Positions 44,787-54,517 of a DNA stretch of 64,000 bases are shown piece by piece (position 1 is the stretch's first letter; each line of letters starts with the position of its first letter). The notes below the pieces were generated by a model, which was given only the letters and a program-made list of their open reading frames with translations, was not told where the DNA came from and searched no databases. The DNA is from Comamonadaceae bacterium. Its GTDB lineage: Bacteria; Pseudomonadota; Gammaproteobacteria; Burkholderiales; Burkholderiaceae_C. The translations under genes were made by a program, and so were the position numbers. The DNA is taken from the NCBI GenBank assembly GCA_947450895.1, contig CANFWT010000007.1, positions 1-64,000 on the forward strand, read 5' to 3'.

Positions 44787-46207
44787 CACGGCGCTGCTTG
44801 CGTGCGGCGAATTTGCTGCACTTCCAGCGCGCTCACCGGTGCTCCCTGGTTGCCCCAGGCGCTGCGCACATGGGTTAGTACGGCGGCCACATCGGCATCG
44901 CTGAGTTGCAGCAAGAACGGCGGCATGCCAAAGGGGCGAGGGTTGCCCGCTGTGGCTGGGGCAAAGCCGCCATGCAGCACGCTGAGCACTGGGTTGTTGG
45001 GCGGGGCCATCACCACCGCGCGATTACCAGCCAGGGCGGGGTAGGCGCCGGGCTGGCCTTGGCCTTCTTTGCCGTGGCAGTCGGCGCACTGGTCTGCGTA
45101 CAGTTGGGCAGCGCGCGGGTCGGTGTTGGTTGCGAGCGGGCGTTGGGCCGAGGCCGATGCAGCGGGCTTCGCGGTGGCGGGCTGCGCCACGGCTTGCAAA
45201 TACAGGGCAATGGCCTGGGCGTCGGCGTCGGTCAGGTGCTGGGTGCCATGCAAGACCACCTCGGCCATGGGGCCGTTTACCCAGCGCTGGCCGGATGTGC
45301 CGGTTTGCAGCAGCGCCACGGTGTCTGCCACCGAGGTGGCGCCCGCCTGGTCTGCGCTTTGCAGCGAGGGCGCGTACCAGGCCAGGCCGGGCAACACCGC
45401 GCCTGCAAACTCTGCGCCGCGCTGCAGCCCTCCGAGCGGGCTGCGCGCACCGTGGCACTCGGTGCAGTGGCCCAGTCCGTGCACCAAATAGGCACCACGC
45501 GCTAGACCGGCCGAATCGTCTGCCCCCATACCACTGGCACTCCTTGCGGGGGCAGCGCCATCCCCATCCGCAGCACCCGCCGGTGGCGCGGCTTGCGGCC
45601 GAAAATACAGAGCGCGCCAAACCGCCAACGCAGCCTGGGTGTTGAAGGGCCAGGTCAGAAAGGAGGCCGTGTTGGCGCGTGGTGATGGCGCCAAGGTTCG
45701 CAGGTACGCAAACAGTGCGTCCGCGTCCGCCCGGCTCACGCGGGTGTAGCTGGTGTAGGGAAAGGCAGGTGACAAGCGCCTTCCATCGCGGCTTTTGCCG
45801 TGGTGCAAAGCGCGCCAAAAGTCGTCCGCGCTCCATTGGCCGATACCGTGCGCAGGGTCAGGGGTAATGTTGCTGGAGATAACCGCGCCAAACGGGGTCT
45901 CGATGGCGCGGCCACCGGCAAACGCAGCACCACCCGGCGCGGTGTGGCAGAGCGCGCAATTGCCGATGCGGGCCAGGTAGTCACCTTGCGCGATCGACTG
46001 CGCGGCAGTGCTTGCGCCCACGGCGGCAGTGGCCGGTGCGCTGGGAAGTTCGTACCACGCGTCGGCCCCCCAAAACACCCACAGGCCGGTAGCAAGCAGC
46101 AAGGCACCCACCGCACGGATCATGCGGTGCGCCCAGGGCGACCGAGGCGTCTGACGGAGTTCGGCGTCCAGCGGCAAGCCTGCTTGGCGGTTTCGCGTCG
46201 CGATCAT
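44786..46207 (-). CDS. Membrane-anchored triheme cytochrome c
   Basis: A 473-residue c-type cytochrome with an N-terminal membrane anchor (about 28-47) and three CxxCH heme sites: C84-H88, C248-H252 and C374-H378. The layout matches the cytochrome subunit of membrane-bound alcohol/gluconate-type dehydrogenases, which pass electrons from the periplasm to quinones or oxidases. The catalytic dehydrogenase subunit is not in the window. Its ATG overlaps the TGA of the diheme gene (ATGA), so the two cytochromes are a coupled pair. Confidence 0.9.
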   Translation of the reverse strand: MIATRNRQAGLPLDAELRQTPRSPWAHRMIRAVGALLLATGLWVFWGADAWYELPSAPATAAVGASTAAQSIAQGDYLARIGNCALCHTAPGGAAFAGGRAIETPFGAVISSNITPDPAHGIGQWSADDFWRALHHGKSRDGRRLSPAFPYTSYTRVSRADADALFAYLRTLAPSPRANTASFLTWPFNTQAALAVWRALYFRPQAAPPAGAADGDGAAPARSASGMGADDSAGLARGAYLVHGLGHCTECHGARSPLGGLQRGAEFAGAVLPGLAWYAPSLQSADQAGATSVADTVALLQTGTSGQRWVNGPMAEVVLHGTQHLTDADAQAIALYLQAVAQPATAKPAASASAQRPLATNTDPRAAQLYADQCADCHGKEGQGQPGAYPALAGNRAVVMAPPNNPVLSVLHGGFAPATAGNPRPFGMPPFLLQLSDADVAAVLTHVRSAWGNQGAPVSALEVQQIRRTQAAP

Positions 46208-46935
46208 GGCGCGCTGCCGCATTCGATGGTGGTGGCGCCCGGGGCTAGCGCCGGTCTTTGTTCCACCGCGCGCGAAGGTTTGGGTACGACTTGGCTGGCC
46301 AGCCAGGTGATGACGGCGTTGACATCGGCGTCATTGAGTTTTTGGGCGATCTGCGCCATGCAGTCGGGCGCCTGCGCTTTGCGTTGCCCGGTTTGCCAGC
46401 CGCCAAGTTGGGCGTTCAGGTAGTCCCGCGGCAGACCCAGCAGGCCCGGCGTGTTGGGCTGCACTCCCGTCAGAGCCGCGCCATGGCATTGCATGCAGGC
46501 CGGTATTTGCAGGGCGGGGTCGCCTTGCAGGGCCAGCGTTTTGCCTCGCGCCAGCACGGCGGCGTCTGCACGCTGGGCCAACGGTGGCGGGTAGGAGACG
46601 TCGAGGCTGGAAAAATAATTGGCAATCTCGTGCAAATAGGCGTCGTTCAGGGTCGACAGCAAGCCTTGCATGGGCGCGTAGTTGCGACGCCCCTCCTGCA
46701 CGTTGCGCAACTGGTTGTACAGATAGCCCGCAGGCTTACCCGCCAGGCGGGGGTAATAGCCGTCGGGGCCCGACTTGCCCTGGGGACCGTGGCAACCGGT
46801 GCAGGCCAAGGTTCGTTGGGCCATGGGGTCCAGGGAGTCGGCGCGGGACAAGCCCAGGTTGCACAGGGCCACGCACAGCGCGCCTGTCACCCACAATCTG
46901 GCACCGCAAGAGTAAAGAGAGGTCGCTACATGCAT
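46204..46935 (-). CDS. Diheme cytochrome c (c4-like)
   Basis: A 243-residue exported cytochrome with a signal peptide (about 1-32) and two CxxCH sites, C45-H49 (CTGCHG) and C147-H151 (CMQCHG). Two similar halves of about 100 residues, with YYPRLAGKP and LLGLPRDYL segments preceding likely Met ligands, recall cytochrome c4. It likely shuttles electrons in the periplasm. First gene of an operon with the triheme protein; divergent from the polysaccharide cluster. Confidence 0.9.
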   Translation of the reverse strand: MHVATSLYSCGARLWVTGALCVALCNLGLSRADSLDPMAQRTLACTGCHGPQGKSGPDGYYPRLAGKPAGYLYNQLRNVQEGRRNYAPMQGLLSTLNDAYLHEIANYFSSLDVSYPPPLAQRADAAVLARGKTLALQGDPALQIPACMQCHGAALTGVQPNTPGLLGLPRDYLNAQLGGWQTGQRKAQAPDCMAQIAQKLNDADVNAVITWLASQVVPKPSRAVEQRPALAPGATTIECGSAP

Positions 46936-47156
46936 ATAGTCGACTTTAACCTTTGTCGGGACTCGATCCCAAAATGATTAAAACTCAACGATAGATCGCT
47001 ACACTTCACGTAGCTTATCTGAGATAAAAATGTGGCTGTGTGATCTTTAGATAGATTTAATTTCCGAAAAATTCCAAAAATAATGTCGGCATATATTTAT
47101 AATAAATATCTCTTCGAATCAGTGATGTATGAGATAAACCTTTTTATTGTCCAGCA
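46936..47156. promoter_or_regulatory. AT-rich control region before the polysaccharide fusion genes
   Basis: Composition changes sharply here from GC-rich to AT-rich. TTATCT-G-AGATAA (47015-47027) is a perfect odd palindrome, and TATCTC (47107-47112) and GAGATA (47131-47136) repeat its half-site in inverted order nearer the gene. They could be operators for the rightward transcript. No firm -35/-10 pair is assigned. Confidence 0.45.
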
Positions 47157-49259
47157 ATGTCCGCGATTATAGTTAACAATGTCTCTAAAGCCTACAAAAA
47201 TTATGCAAGTCGATTTGCGCGTTTTTGCGACTGGTTGCTACCATGGAGTACAACCCGTAATACCCTTTCGTGGGTTCTAAGAGAAGTAAGTTTCACGGTC
47301 CAGCCTGGTGAGGCACTCGGTATTATCGGCCTCAATGGAGCCGGCAAGAGCACTCTGTTAAAAATCATTACCGGTACAACAAAACCGACTACCGGCAGCG
47401 TGCATATCAATGGACGGGTTGCGGCTTTACTGGAGCTTGGCATAGGTTTTCATCCGAATTTTACAGGTCGCCAAAATGTAATTATGGCGGGGCAGTTGAT
47501 GGGCTATGGATTGCAGCAAATCACTGACCTCATGGAGGAGATACAGAGATTTGCGGAAATCGGGGAGTATTTAGATAAGCCCGTTCGCGTTTACAGTAGC
47601 GGAATGCAAATGCGCCTTGCTTTTAGTGTAGCTACCGCGTGTCGACCCGATATCTTGATTGTGGATGAAGCCTTATCGATTGGGGATGCTTATTTTCAAC
47701 ATAAAAGTTTTGAGAGGATTCGTGAGTTTCAAAGACAAGGTTCAACATTGCTAATAGTCAGCCACGATAAGCAGGCAATTCAATCTATTTGCGATAGAGC
47801 GTTGTTGCTAAAAGCCGGTCGAGTGCTTATGGAAGCTTCACCCGAAAATGTAATGGATTACTACAGTGCAATTTTAGCGGAACATCAGGAGCAGTCCTTA
47901 ACTCAAATTGTGCCCGCTCAGGGTCAAGTAAAAACGGTTTCAGGCACAGGTGAAGCTAGTATTGAAAGTATTGTCTTATACGATCTTTCGGGGAGGTCTT
48001 TGAATATTTTTCATGTTGGGCAAAGAGTGCGGGCCGATATCATGGTCAAAATCAATAATTCAATAGACCAACTTGTCGTCGGTTTTGGTATTAAGGATCG
48101 TTTGGGACAAATGATGTTTGGCACTAATACTTATCACACGGGCCAGGTGCTGGTTACGCCGCAATGTGGTTCGTGCTACCAATATGAAGTTGAATTTCTT
48201 ATGAATTTAGGTGTAGGTAGCTACTCAGTTCACGCCTCCTTAGTGCGCAATTTTTCACATATTGAAAAAAACTACCACTGGATCGATGGTGCCTTCGTAT
48301 TTGAAGTCGTTAACAAAGATAAAATAGAATTTGTGGGCTGCAGTTGGAACGAAATGACTTTCAAAATTGTCGACTGCAGCGCAAGGGCGATGCCTGTTCA
48401 CAATACTGAAAAGTGTTTATCCGCTGGCACCAGTCGGGGGCAGCTTGAGCGGAGAATAGTTGTTCTGGATGTTGGTTGCCGATGGGGCTTCGCCGAAAAA
48501 TTTACTTCAGCAGCTAGCCCGTTCCAGGTGTATGGCTTTGACCCTGATCCTCAAGAGTGTCAACGCCTCTCCCAGTTGTATGAAAATCCCTCTATTTCTT
48601 TGGTTCCGGTCGCCTTGGCGGAGGCTGCCGGTCTACGCACGCTGTTTATTACCAAGGAGCCAGCCTGTAGTTCGTTGTTCCAACCAGATCCTTACCTGAT
48701 CGAAAATTATCCGGCACTTGAATGTGCCCGTCAGGTGTCCACGGTCCAAATCCAAACTAATACATTGGATTTATGGATGCTTCAAAATAATATTTATTAT
48801 GCAGATTACATTAAAATCGACACTCAAGGCTCGGAATTAGAAATACTCAAGGGTGGTATATCTACTTTGAAAAAAGTACGTTGTATAGAGGTTGAGGTTG
48901 AGTTTAATCCTATTTATTTAGGTCAGGCTGTTTTTTCCGATGTAGATCATTTTTTAAGAAGCCAAGGATTTGTGCTTTGGAAGCTAAGTAACCAGGTTCA
49001 CTATTCCAGTCAGGGCACAGGTACAACCGCGTTGGGCAGTAATTCTATTTATTATGATGATCTTCAGGTAGTCAGCCATAATATTTATCCTGGCCAGCTG
49101 TATTGGGCTAACGCACACTATGTAAATCGAGAGATTTTGAGTAATTCGCACAGAGATCCTCAGGACGTTGCAGTGGATATCGAGTTATTCAATGCACTTG
49201 GAATGTCCGATGTTATTGATCATCTGCGTGGATCTGTAAAGACGGCGCCGACTCAATGA
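47157..49259 (+). CDS. Wzt-type polysaccharide ABC ATPase fused to FkbM methyltransferase
   Basis: A 700-residue fusion. The ABC ATPase (about 1-240) has Walker A GLNGAGKST (58-66), signature YSSGMQMRL (146-154) and Walker B ILIVDE (166-171), as in O-antigen exporters. A Wzt_C-like sandwich (about 262-390) should bind the glycan end. The last part (about 434-660) is an FkbM SAM-dependent methyltransferase with motif I VLDVGCRWGF and KIDTQGSELEIL. In known ABC-type O-antigen systems, a methyl or phospho-methyl cap ends the chain and Wzt_C reads it. Here both functions may share one chain. The permease Wzm is not in the window. AT-rich and unlike its flanks, so probably acquired. Confidence 0.88.
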   Translation: MSAIIVNNVSKAYKNYASRFARFCDWLLPWSTTRNTLSWVLREVSFTVQPGEALGIIGLNGAGKSTLLKIITGTTKPTTGSVHINGRVAALLELGIGFHPNFTGRQNVIMAGQLMGYGLQQITDLMEEIQRFAEIGEYLDKPVRVYSSGMQMRLAFSVATACRPDILIVDEALSIGDAYFQHKSFERIREFQRQGSTLLIVSHDKQAIQSICDRALLLKAGRVLMEASPENVMDYYSAILAEHQEQSLTQIVPAQGQVKTVSGTGEASIESIVLYDLSGRSLNIFHVGQRVRADIMVKINNSIDQLVVGFGIKDRLGQMMFGTNTYHTGQVLVTPQCGSCYQYEVEFLMNLGVGSYSVHASLVRNFSHIEKNYHWIDGAFVFEVVNKDKIEFVGCSWNEMTFKIVDCSARAMPVHNTEKCLSAGTSRGQLERRIVVLDVGCRWGFAEKFTSAASPFQVYGFDPDPQECQRLSQLYENPSISLVPVALAEAAGLRTLFITKEPACSSLFQPDPYLIENYPALECARQVSTVQIQTNTLDLWMLQNNIYYADYIKIDTQGSELEILKGGISTLKKVRCIEVEVEFNPIYLGQAVFSDVDHFLRSQGFVLWKLSNQVHYSSQGTGTTALGSNSIYYDDLQVVSHNIYPGQLYWANAHYVNREILSNSHRDPQDVAVDIELFNALGMSDVIDHLRGSVKTAPTQ

Positions 49260-52200
49260 TTATTTCCTACGCCCAAAATTTTGAGGATATTATTCTCTGG
49301 CGAGCGTTAAAGCATGTAACTAGAGGAGTATATATTGATGTTGGCGCTAATGATCCGATAATTGATTCGGTTACCCAGTTATTCTATGAACACCAATGGT
49401 CTGGAATCAATATTGAACCTTTAGCTATACACTGGCAGGCATTGCAGAATACAAGAGTCAGAGATATCAATCTGCAGTGTGCTGTGGGTGCATGTGAGAG
49501 TGAGATCACTATGTGGTCCTGTGATATCCGTGGATGGGCAAGCGCAGACAAGGCGGTAGTAGCACACCACACGGAACAGGGGCATTTTGGTCTTTACACA
49601 ACGGTAAAGCAAAGGTCTCTTAATTCGATATGGATGGAGTATGGCCTTGAGGAGGTCCATTTTCTAAAAGTTGACGTTGAAGGGTATGAGAGTGCCGTCC
49701 TAGAAGGTATAGATTTGCATCGCCATCGGCCATGGATCATTGTGGTGGAGGCGAATCGCCCCGCGAGCACAGAGGAGGTGTACGTCGTTTGGGAGCCCTG
49801 GCTGGTTGCAGCCGATTACCGATTCGTGTATGCCGACGGTCTGAACCGCTTCTATCTTGCTGCAGAGCGTTTTGAACTTTCAAGCGCTTTCAAATATCCT
49901 CCTAATTTTTTTGATGATTTTGTGAAAGCGCCCCATCTTGAAAGCAACCGATGGGCTCTTGAATTAGCTGAATCAGCAGAAGCGAGGGTGGCCCATGCTG
50001 AGGCCCTTGCTAAGGCTGCTATTGCGGAAAAAAACCAGGCTGAATCCAGGGTTTTAAGTCTTTTGAGCAGTACTTCGTGGCGAATCACCTTGCCACTTCG
50101 TGTTTTATCCGTTCAATTTCAAATTATTCTTCAGTTTGTCCGTAATATTGTCCGTTTAAATTGGATTGCAGAAGCAGTAATTTCCATCAAAAAAATAAAA
50201 CCTAAGCTCGCTTTTGTATCTCCGTTCCCGCCCGTCAGAAGTGGTATTGCAGACTACGCTGCTGAATTATTATCCCGATTGACTATATTTTACGAAATAG
50301 AAATAATTATTGAACAACCAGATGCACCCGAATTATTCAACTTTGAAAATTTAACTTTTCGGTCTTATGACTGGTTTTTAAGTAATAACTCTCAGTACGA
50401 TCGTGTTTTATACCATTTCGGAAATTCTTGTTACCACCAGCGGATGCTCCAAATGCTTGCACAAGTGCCAGGGGTGGTTGTGCTTCATGACTTCTTTCTA
50501 GGTGACCTGCTTATTTACCTTGAAGCGTACGCTATAAATCCGTTTGCGTTTCATCGCGGTTTATACAAGTCTCACGGTTATGCCGCGCTTGCGAAGCTTG
50601 CTGGAAATGTGCAATCTTCCCAAGTTGCGGAACAATATCCTGCGAATTTCGAAATTTTGCAACTTGCCCGAGGCGTGATTGTTCATTCGCAACATTCAAG
50701 GCAATTAGCAGAGCGGTGGTATGGCATCAATGCAGCGGACAGTTGGGTCGTCATTCCATTGCTTCGCAATCCATGTAAATCACTTGAACGCACGGCAGCG
50801 CGAGCGGCGCTTGGCCTGCAAGAGGGTGACTTCATGGTCTGCAGCTTTGGTTTGATGACTCCTAACAAATTGAATCATCGTCTCCTACAGGTCTGGCTAG
50901 ATTCGGCCCTGACCGCCAGTCGTGGCTACTGCTTGGTGTTTGTAGGTGAGGAGCATGGTGCAGAGTACGGCGGCCGAATTCGGCAGGGAATTGAAGCTGC
51001 GGCGCCTAGGCACAATGTACGCATAACGGGTTGGACACAACCTGATCAATATGCCCAATATCTGACAGCCGCCGACCTCGCCGTGCAGTTGCGCACCAAC
51101 TCCCGAGGTGAAACTTCTGCAGCGGTACTGGACTGCTTGAACCACGGACTGCCCACTATTGTCAATGCCCACGGGGCATTGGCCGAGTTGCCAACCGACG
51201 CGGTCTGGATGCTGGAGGATGATTTCGATGATGTAGCCCTTGCGCAGGCGATAGAGGCACTGTCCGCCGACCAGACCCGGCGAGATGCGTTAGGCATACG
51301 GGGCCAGGCATTCATCCAGGCACAGCACGCGCCTGAAAATTGCGCCAAGCAATACAACCAAGCAATAGAGTGCGCTTACGCTGGGGCCAGAGTGCCATCG
51401 AAGACTGTACTTCGCAGCACGGACTCCCCCAGTGGTGAAATACCTGACGAGACGCAGTACGTTCAAAGCCCCTTCAAACCTGAGAACCAGAAGGCAACCT
51501 TAGGTACTGCCCGCAAACTGCTCATCGACGTGTCTGCCACGTGCCGAACTGATTTGAAAACCGGCATTCAGCGCGTCGTTCGCGCACTGGTTTGGTCCTT
51601 CATTCAAGTGCCTCCTGAGGATTTTCGGGTCGAGCCGGTATACCTCCGTTGCGACACGGGTGAATGGCATTACTGCTATGCGCGAGCTTGGACCTCACAA
51701 GTTCTGGGGGTTGCCAGCGGATGGTTGCCTGATGAACCTGTGGATAGTGTTGGTGGGGATGTCCTCCTGGTTGCAGACTTGTCGACAGGCGTGACGGTTG
51801 ATGCTGAACAGGCAGGTGTATTTGCTGGACTGAAAGCGTGTGGTGTACACATCCACTTCATCGTGTATGACCTGCTTCCCATCCGGTTTCCGCACTTTTT
51901 CCCACCCCATCAGTCTGATTTTGAGCGGTGGCTGCGCTCCCTTACTGGAGTGGCCGATGGAGCTATCTGTATTTCCCAGACTGTCGCTAAGGATTTGCAG
52001 CATTGGATGAATCATTTTGGTCCCGAACGTGAAAAAGGGCTCCTTATCAACTGGTTTCATTTAGGCGCTGATCTCGTGAACTCGCTTCCGAGCATGGGTA
52101 TGCCTGCAGAGTCAGCGCATACCCTAGATAAGATCGCTTCCACAGCCAGTTTTTTGATGGTTGGCACTATTGAGCCACGCAAGGGCTATCTTCAGGCCTT

Positions 52201-52702
52201 GCGCGCATTTACCGAAATATGGAAATCTGGATTAAATGTTAACTTGGTAATTGTGGGTCGCGAGGGTTGGAAAGGCCTGCTGGATGCCCATCGACAGACT
52301 ATTCCCGAAATTGTGGGTAGCCTACAGATGCATCCAGAACTTGGGGGCAGACTTTTATGGTTGGATGATGTTAGTGACGAATATCTTAGGCAAATTTATG
52401 CCAATAGTAGTTGTCTTATTGCGGCGTCTGAAGGTGAGGGTTTTGGACTGCCACTGGCCGAGGCGGCTCAAATTGGACTTCCTATCATTGCCCGTGATAT
52501 TCCTGTTTTTAGAGAAATATTAGGTGATTACGCCCATTATTTTAGTGGGCTTGACGCGCATGACCTAGCCCATGCAATCAAAAATTGGATTTCCTCATGC
52601 AACACAACCAGGCCGCACACCGCGCGGTCAGCATCCTTCTGTAGTTGGACACAATCCAGCCGGCGTATCTTGGAAATAATGGAAATTGTGTCAGCTAAAT
52701 AA
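49256..52702 (+). CDS. FkbM methyltransferase - GT4 - GT4 tri-domain glycan enzyme (1148 aa)
   Basis: Order: FkbM methyltransferase (about 1-215; YIDVGANDP, FLKVDVEGYESAVLEG), a helical linker with coiled-coil-like Ala/Glu repeats (about 228-275), a first GT4-type glycosyltransferase (about 315-705; VSPFPPVRSGIADYAAELL, RGETSAAVLDCLNHGLP) and a second (about 753-1140; FLMVGTIEPRKGY, EGEGFGLPLAEA with the EX7E pair E1061/E1069). It should transfer sugars from nucleotide donors to a growing surface polysaccharide and methylate it. ATGA overlap with the Wzt fusion (49256) means translational coupling. The two GT domains plus methyltransferase recall WbdA-like polymerases; the sugars are unknown. 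Confidence 0.88.
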   Translation: MIISYAQNFEDIILWRALKHVTRGVYIDVGANDPIIDSVTQLFYEHQWSGINIEPLAIHWQALQNTRVRDINLQCAVGACESEITMWSCDIRGWASADKAVVAHHTEQGHFGLYTTVKQRSLNSIWMEYGLEEVHFLKVDVEGYESAVLEGIDLHRHRPWIIVVEANRPASTEEVYVVWEPWLVAADYRFVYADGLNRFYLAAERFELSSAFKYPPNFFDDFVKAPHLESNRWALELAESAEARVAHAEALAKAAIAEKNQAESRVLSLLSSTSWRITLPLRVLSVQFQIILQFVRNIVRLNWIAEAVISIKKIKPKLAFVSPFPPVRSGIADYAAELLSRLTIFYEIEIIIEQPDAPELFNFENLTFRSYDWFLSNNSQYDRVLYHFGNSCYHQRMLQMLAQVPGVVVLHDFFLGDLLIYLEAYAINPFAFHRGLYKSHGYAALAKLAGNVQSSQVAEQYPANFEILQLARGVIVHSQHSRQLAERWYGINAADSWVVIPLLRNPCKSLERTAARAALGLQEGDFMVCSFGLMTPNKLNHRLLQVWLDSALTASRGYCLVFVGEEHGAEYGGRIRQGIEAAAPRHNVRITGWTQPDQYAQYLTAADLAVQLRTNSRGETSAAVLDCLNHGLPTIVNAHGALAELPTDAVWMLEDDFDDVALAQAIEALSADQTRRDALGIRGQAFIQAQHAPENCAKQYNQAIECAYAGARVPSKTVLRSTDSPSGEIPDETQYVQSPFKPENQKATLGTARKLLIDVSATCRTDLKTGIQRVVRALVWSFIQVPPEDFRVEPVYLRCDTGEWHYCYARAWTSQVLGVASGWLPDEPVDSVGGDVLLVADLSTGVTVDAEQAGVFAGLKACGVHIHFIVYDLLPIRFPHFFPPHQSDFERWLRSLTGVADGAICISQTVAKDLQHWMNHFGPEREKGLLINWFHLGADLVNSLPSMGMPAESAHTLDKIASTASFLMVGTIEPRKGYLQALRAFTEIWKSGLNVNLVIVGREGWKGLLDAHRQTIPEIVGSLQMHPELGGRLLWLDDVSDEYLRQIYANSSCLIAASEGEGFGLPLAEAAQIGLPIIARDIPVFREILGDYAHYFSGLDAHDLAHAIKNWISSCNTTRPHTARSASFCSWTQSSRRILEIMEIVSAK

Positions 52703-52825
52703 GCTGATTGCATTTAATTTCAGATTATTTGAATTACTATCAAACTCAAAGGACGCCGTACCTTCGATTGTGGCACCTAGCTGGTATCAAGGCCCAACGC
52801 TCTAAGGTAGACGGTCCTCGTCGCG

Positions 52826-54517
52826 CTATGGCACCCAGACTACCGCCTGCGCGCTTTGCACCCAGGCCTCGAACTGCTGGGCGTATGTCTCGTCAATTTT
52901 GTTGCGCTTGACCTTGAAGGTGGGGGTGACAAAGCCGTTTTCAGGCGTCCACAGTGTTGTGACCACCGCCAGGCAGTCGAGCTGTTCGTGGTGTTCGAGT
53001 TGGGCGTTGATTGCTTTAAGGTGCTCTTCGAGCGACAAAGTCAGTGCCACCCGTGTTTCCAGATCTGCGCAGCGCAAGGCCGCGTCTTGCGACAACATCA
53101 CCACGGCCAAAGGTTGGGCAAGGTTGGCGCCGGTCACGGCGCAGGCTTCGATGTCGGGGTGCGCCACCAGCATTTCTTCAATGGGCGCTGGGGCCACGTA
53201 CTTGCCTTTGCTGGTCTTGAAAATGTCCTTAACCCGACCGGTTATGGTCAGTTGCCCCTGGGCGTCGCAGCGGCCTTTGTCGCCGGTGCGTAGCCACCCG
53301 TCGGCGGTCATGGTTTGCGCTGTTTGTTCCGGGCTTTTGAAATAGCCCGACATCAGCGCGGGGCAGCGCATCTGAATTTCGCCGCTGTCGGGATCGATCC
53401 GGCTTTCGACTCCTTCGTAGGGCAACCCGACCGTGCCCACGCTGGAGCCGCCAGGCAGCGTGGAATGCGACACGCCGCAGTTTTCCGTCATGCCGTAGAC
53501 CTCTATCAAGTCCAGGCCCAAGCCTCTAAAAAATGCCAGCACATCGGCCGGCATGGGCGCCGCGCCCCCGGCAGCCAGATGGCATTGGTCTAGCCCAAGG
53601 CCCTTGCGTATTTTTCTCCGAACCAGCATACCCACGCCCGGAATAGCCAACAGTAAACGAAGGGTGCGCTCTGGCATTTTCTCGTGCACCCCTTGGCGGA
53701 ACTTCACCCACAAGCGTGGCACCGAGAAAAAGATGGTGGGGCGCGCCCGCTGCATGTCAGCCAAAAACGTATCCAGGCTTTGCGCAAAGTAAATATGCGT
53801 GCCAAAACGCAGCGATGCCTGTTCCACCAGCATGCGCTCGGCCACATGGGCCAGCGGGAGGTAGGAAATCATGCGGTCTTGCTCGGTGATGCGGATGCGC
53901 TGGGTGGCACTGGTAATGCCCCAGGCTATGGCGCCAAAAGTTTGCACCACGCCCTTGGGTTGGCCCGTAGTCCCAGAGGTGTAGATGATGGTGCACATTG
54001 CGTCGGCATCGGTGTGTGGTGTGCCAGCCAGCGGTGCGTTCTGGTGCAGCAGTTGGTCCCACTGCAGATTTGCCGAACCGGAGGGCGCCAGCGGCAACGC
54101 CACCAGTGCCACAGAGGCGGGCACGCTGCGAAGGCTGTTGGCGTCGTCCATCTTGCCGACAAAGCAGGCGCGTGCCTCGCTGTGGCTCAAGATATAGGCC
54201 AGCGCCTCGCCGTTGAAGGTGGGGTAAATAGGCACCGAGACGTGGCCGGCCATCAAAATAGCAAGGTCGGCCAGCACCCAATGGGCGCTGTTCTTGCCCA
54301 CAATGGCTACGCGGCTGCCATGGGGCCAGCCCTGGGCTTGCAGCCAAGTTGCAATACGACGCACCTCGTCAGCGGCTTGCGCCCAGCTGATGTTTTGCAC
54401 CTGCCCTTGTCCCAGCGGCTGGGTCAGGTAGGTGCGGTCTGGGGCGGTTTGCGCCCAGTGGCACAGCCGCTGGACCGGAAATGTGGTGGGGTCTACCGTG
54501 TTTGCTGTCTGGACCAT
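52826..54517 (-). CDS. Long-chain acyl-CoA synthetase (AMP-forming)
   Basis: A 563-residue ANL-superfamily ligase that activates fatty acids to acyl-CoA through an acyl-AMP. The P-loop YTSGTTGQPKGVV, the VYGMTENCG adenine-binding motif, the TGDKG motif and the C-terminal TSKGKYVAPAPIEE hinge/lysine region are present. The ATG at 54517 has GGAGG upstream; the frame continues 19 codons further without support. Stands between the polysaccharide genes and a divergent GNAT gene. Confidence 0.92.
   Translation of the reverse strand: MVQTANTVDPTTFPVQRLCHWAQTAPDRTYLTQPLGQGQVQNISWAQAADEVRRIATWLQAQGWPHGSRVAIVGKNSAHWVLADLAILMAGHVSVPIYPTFNGEALAYILSHSEARACFVGKMDDANSLRSVPASVALVALPLAPSGSANLQWDQLLHQNAPLAGTPHTDADAMCTIIYTSGTTGQPKGVVQTFGAIAWGITSATQRIRITEQDRMISYLPLAHVAERMLVEQASLRFGTHIYFAQSLDTFLADMQRARPTIFFSVPRLWVKFRQGVHEKMPERTLRLLLAIPGVGMLVRRKIRKGLGLDQCHLAAGGAAPMPADVLAFFRGLGLDLIEVYGMTENCGVSHSTLPGGSSVGTVGLPYEGVESRIDPDSGEIQMRCPALMSGYFKSPEQTAQTMTADGWLRTGDKGRCDAQGQLTITGRVKDIFKTSKGKYVAPAPIEEMLVAHPDIEACAVTGANLAQPLAVVMLSQDAALRCADLETRVALTLSLEEHLKAINAQLEHHEQLDCLAVVTTLWTPENGFVTPTFKVKRNKIDETYAQQFEAWVQSAQAVVWVP

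Noticed and set aside
52703-52825. Possible extra gene after the tri-domain glycosyltransferase
   Set aside because: Only about 120 bp before the convergent acyl-CoA ligase stop; the short frame there lacks a ribosome site and any recognisable product.
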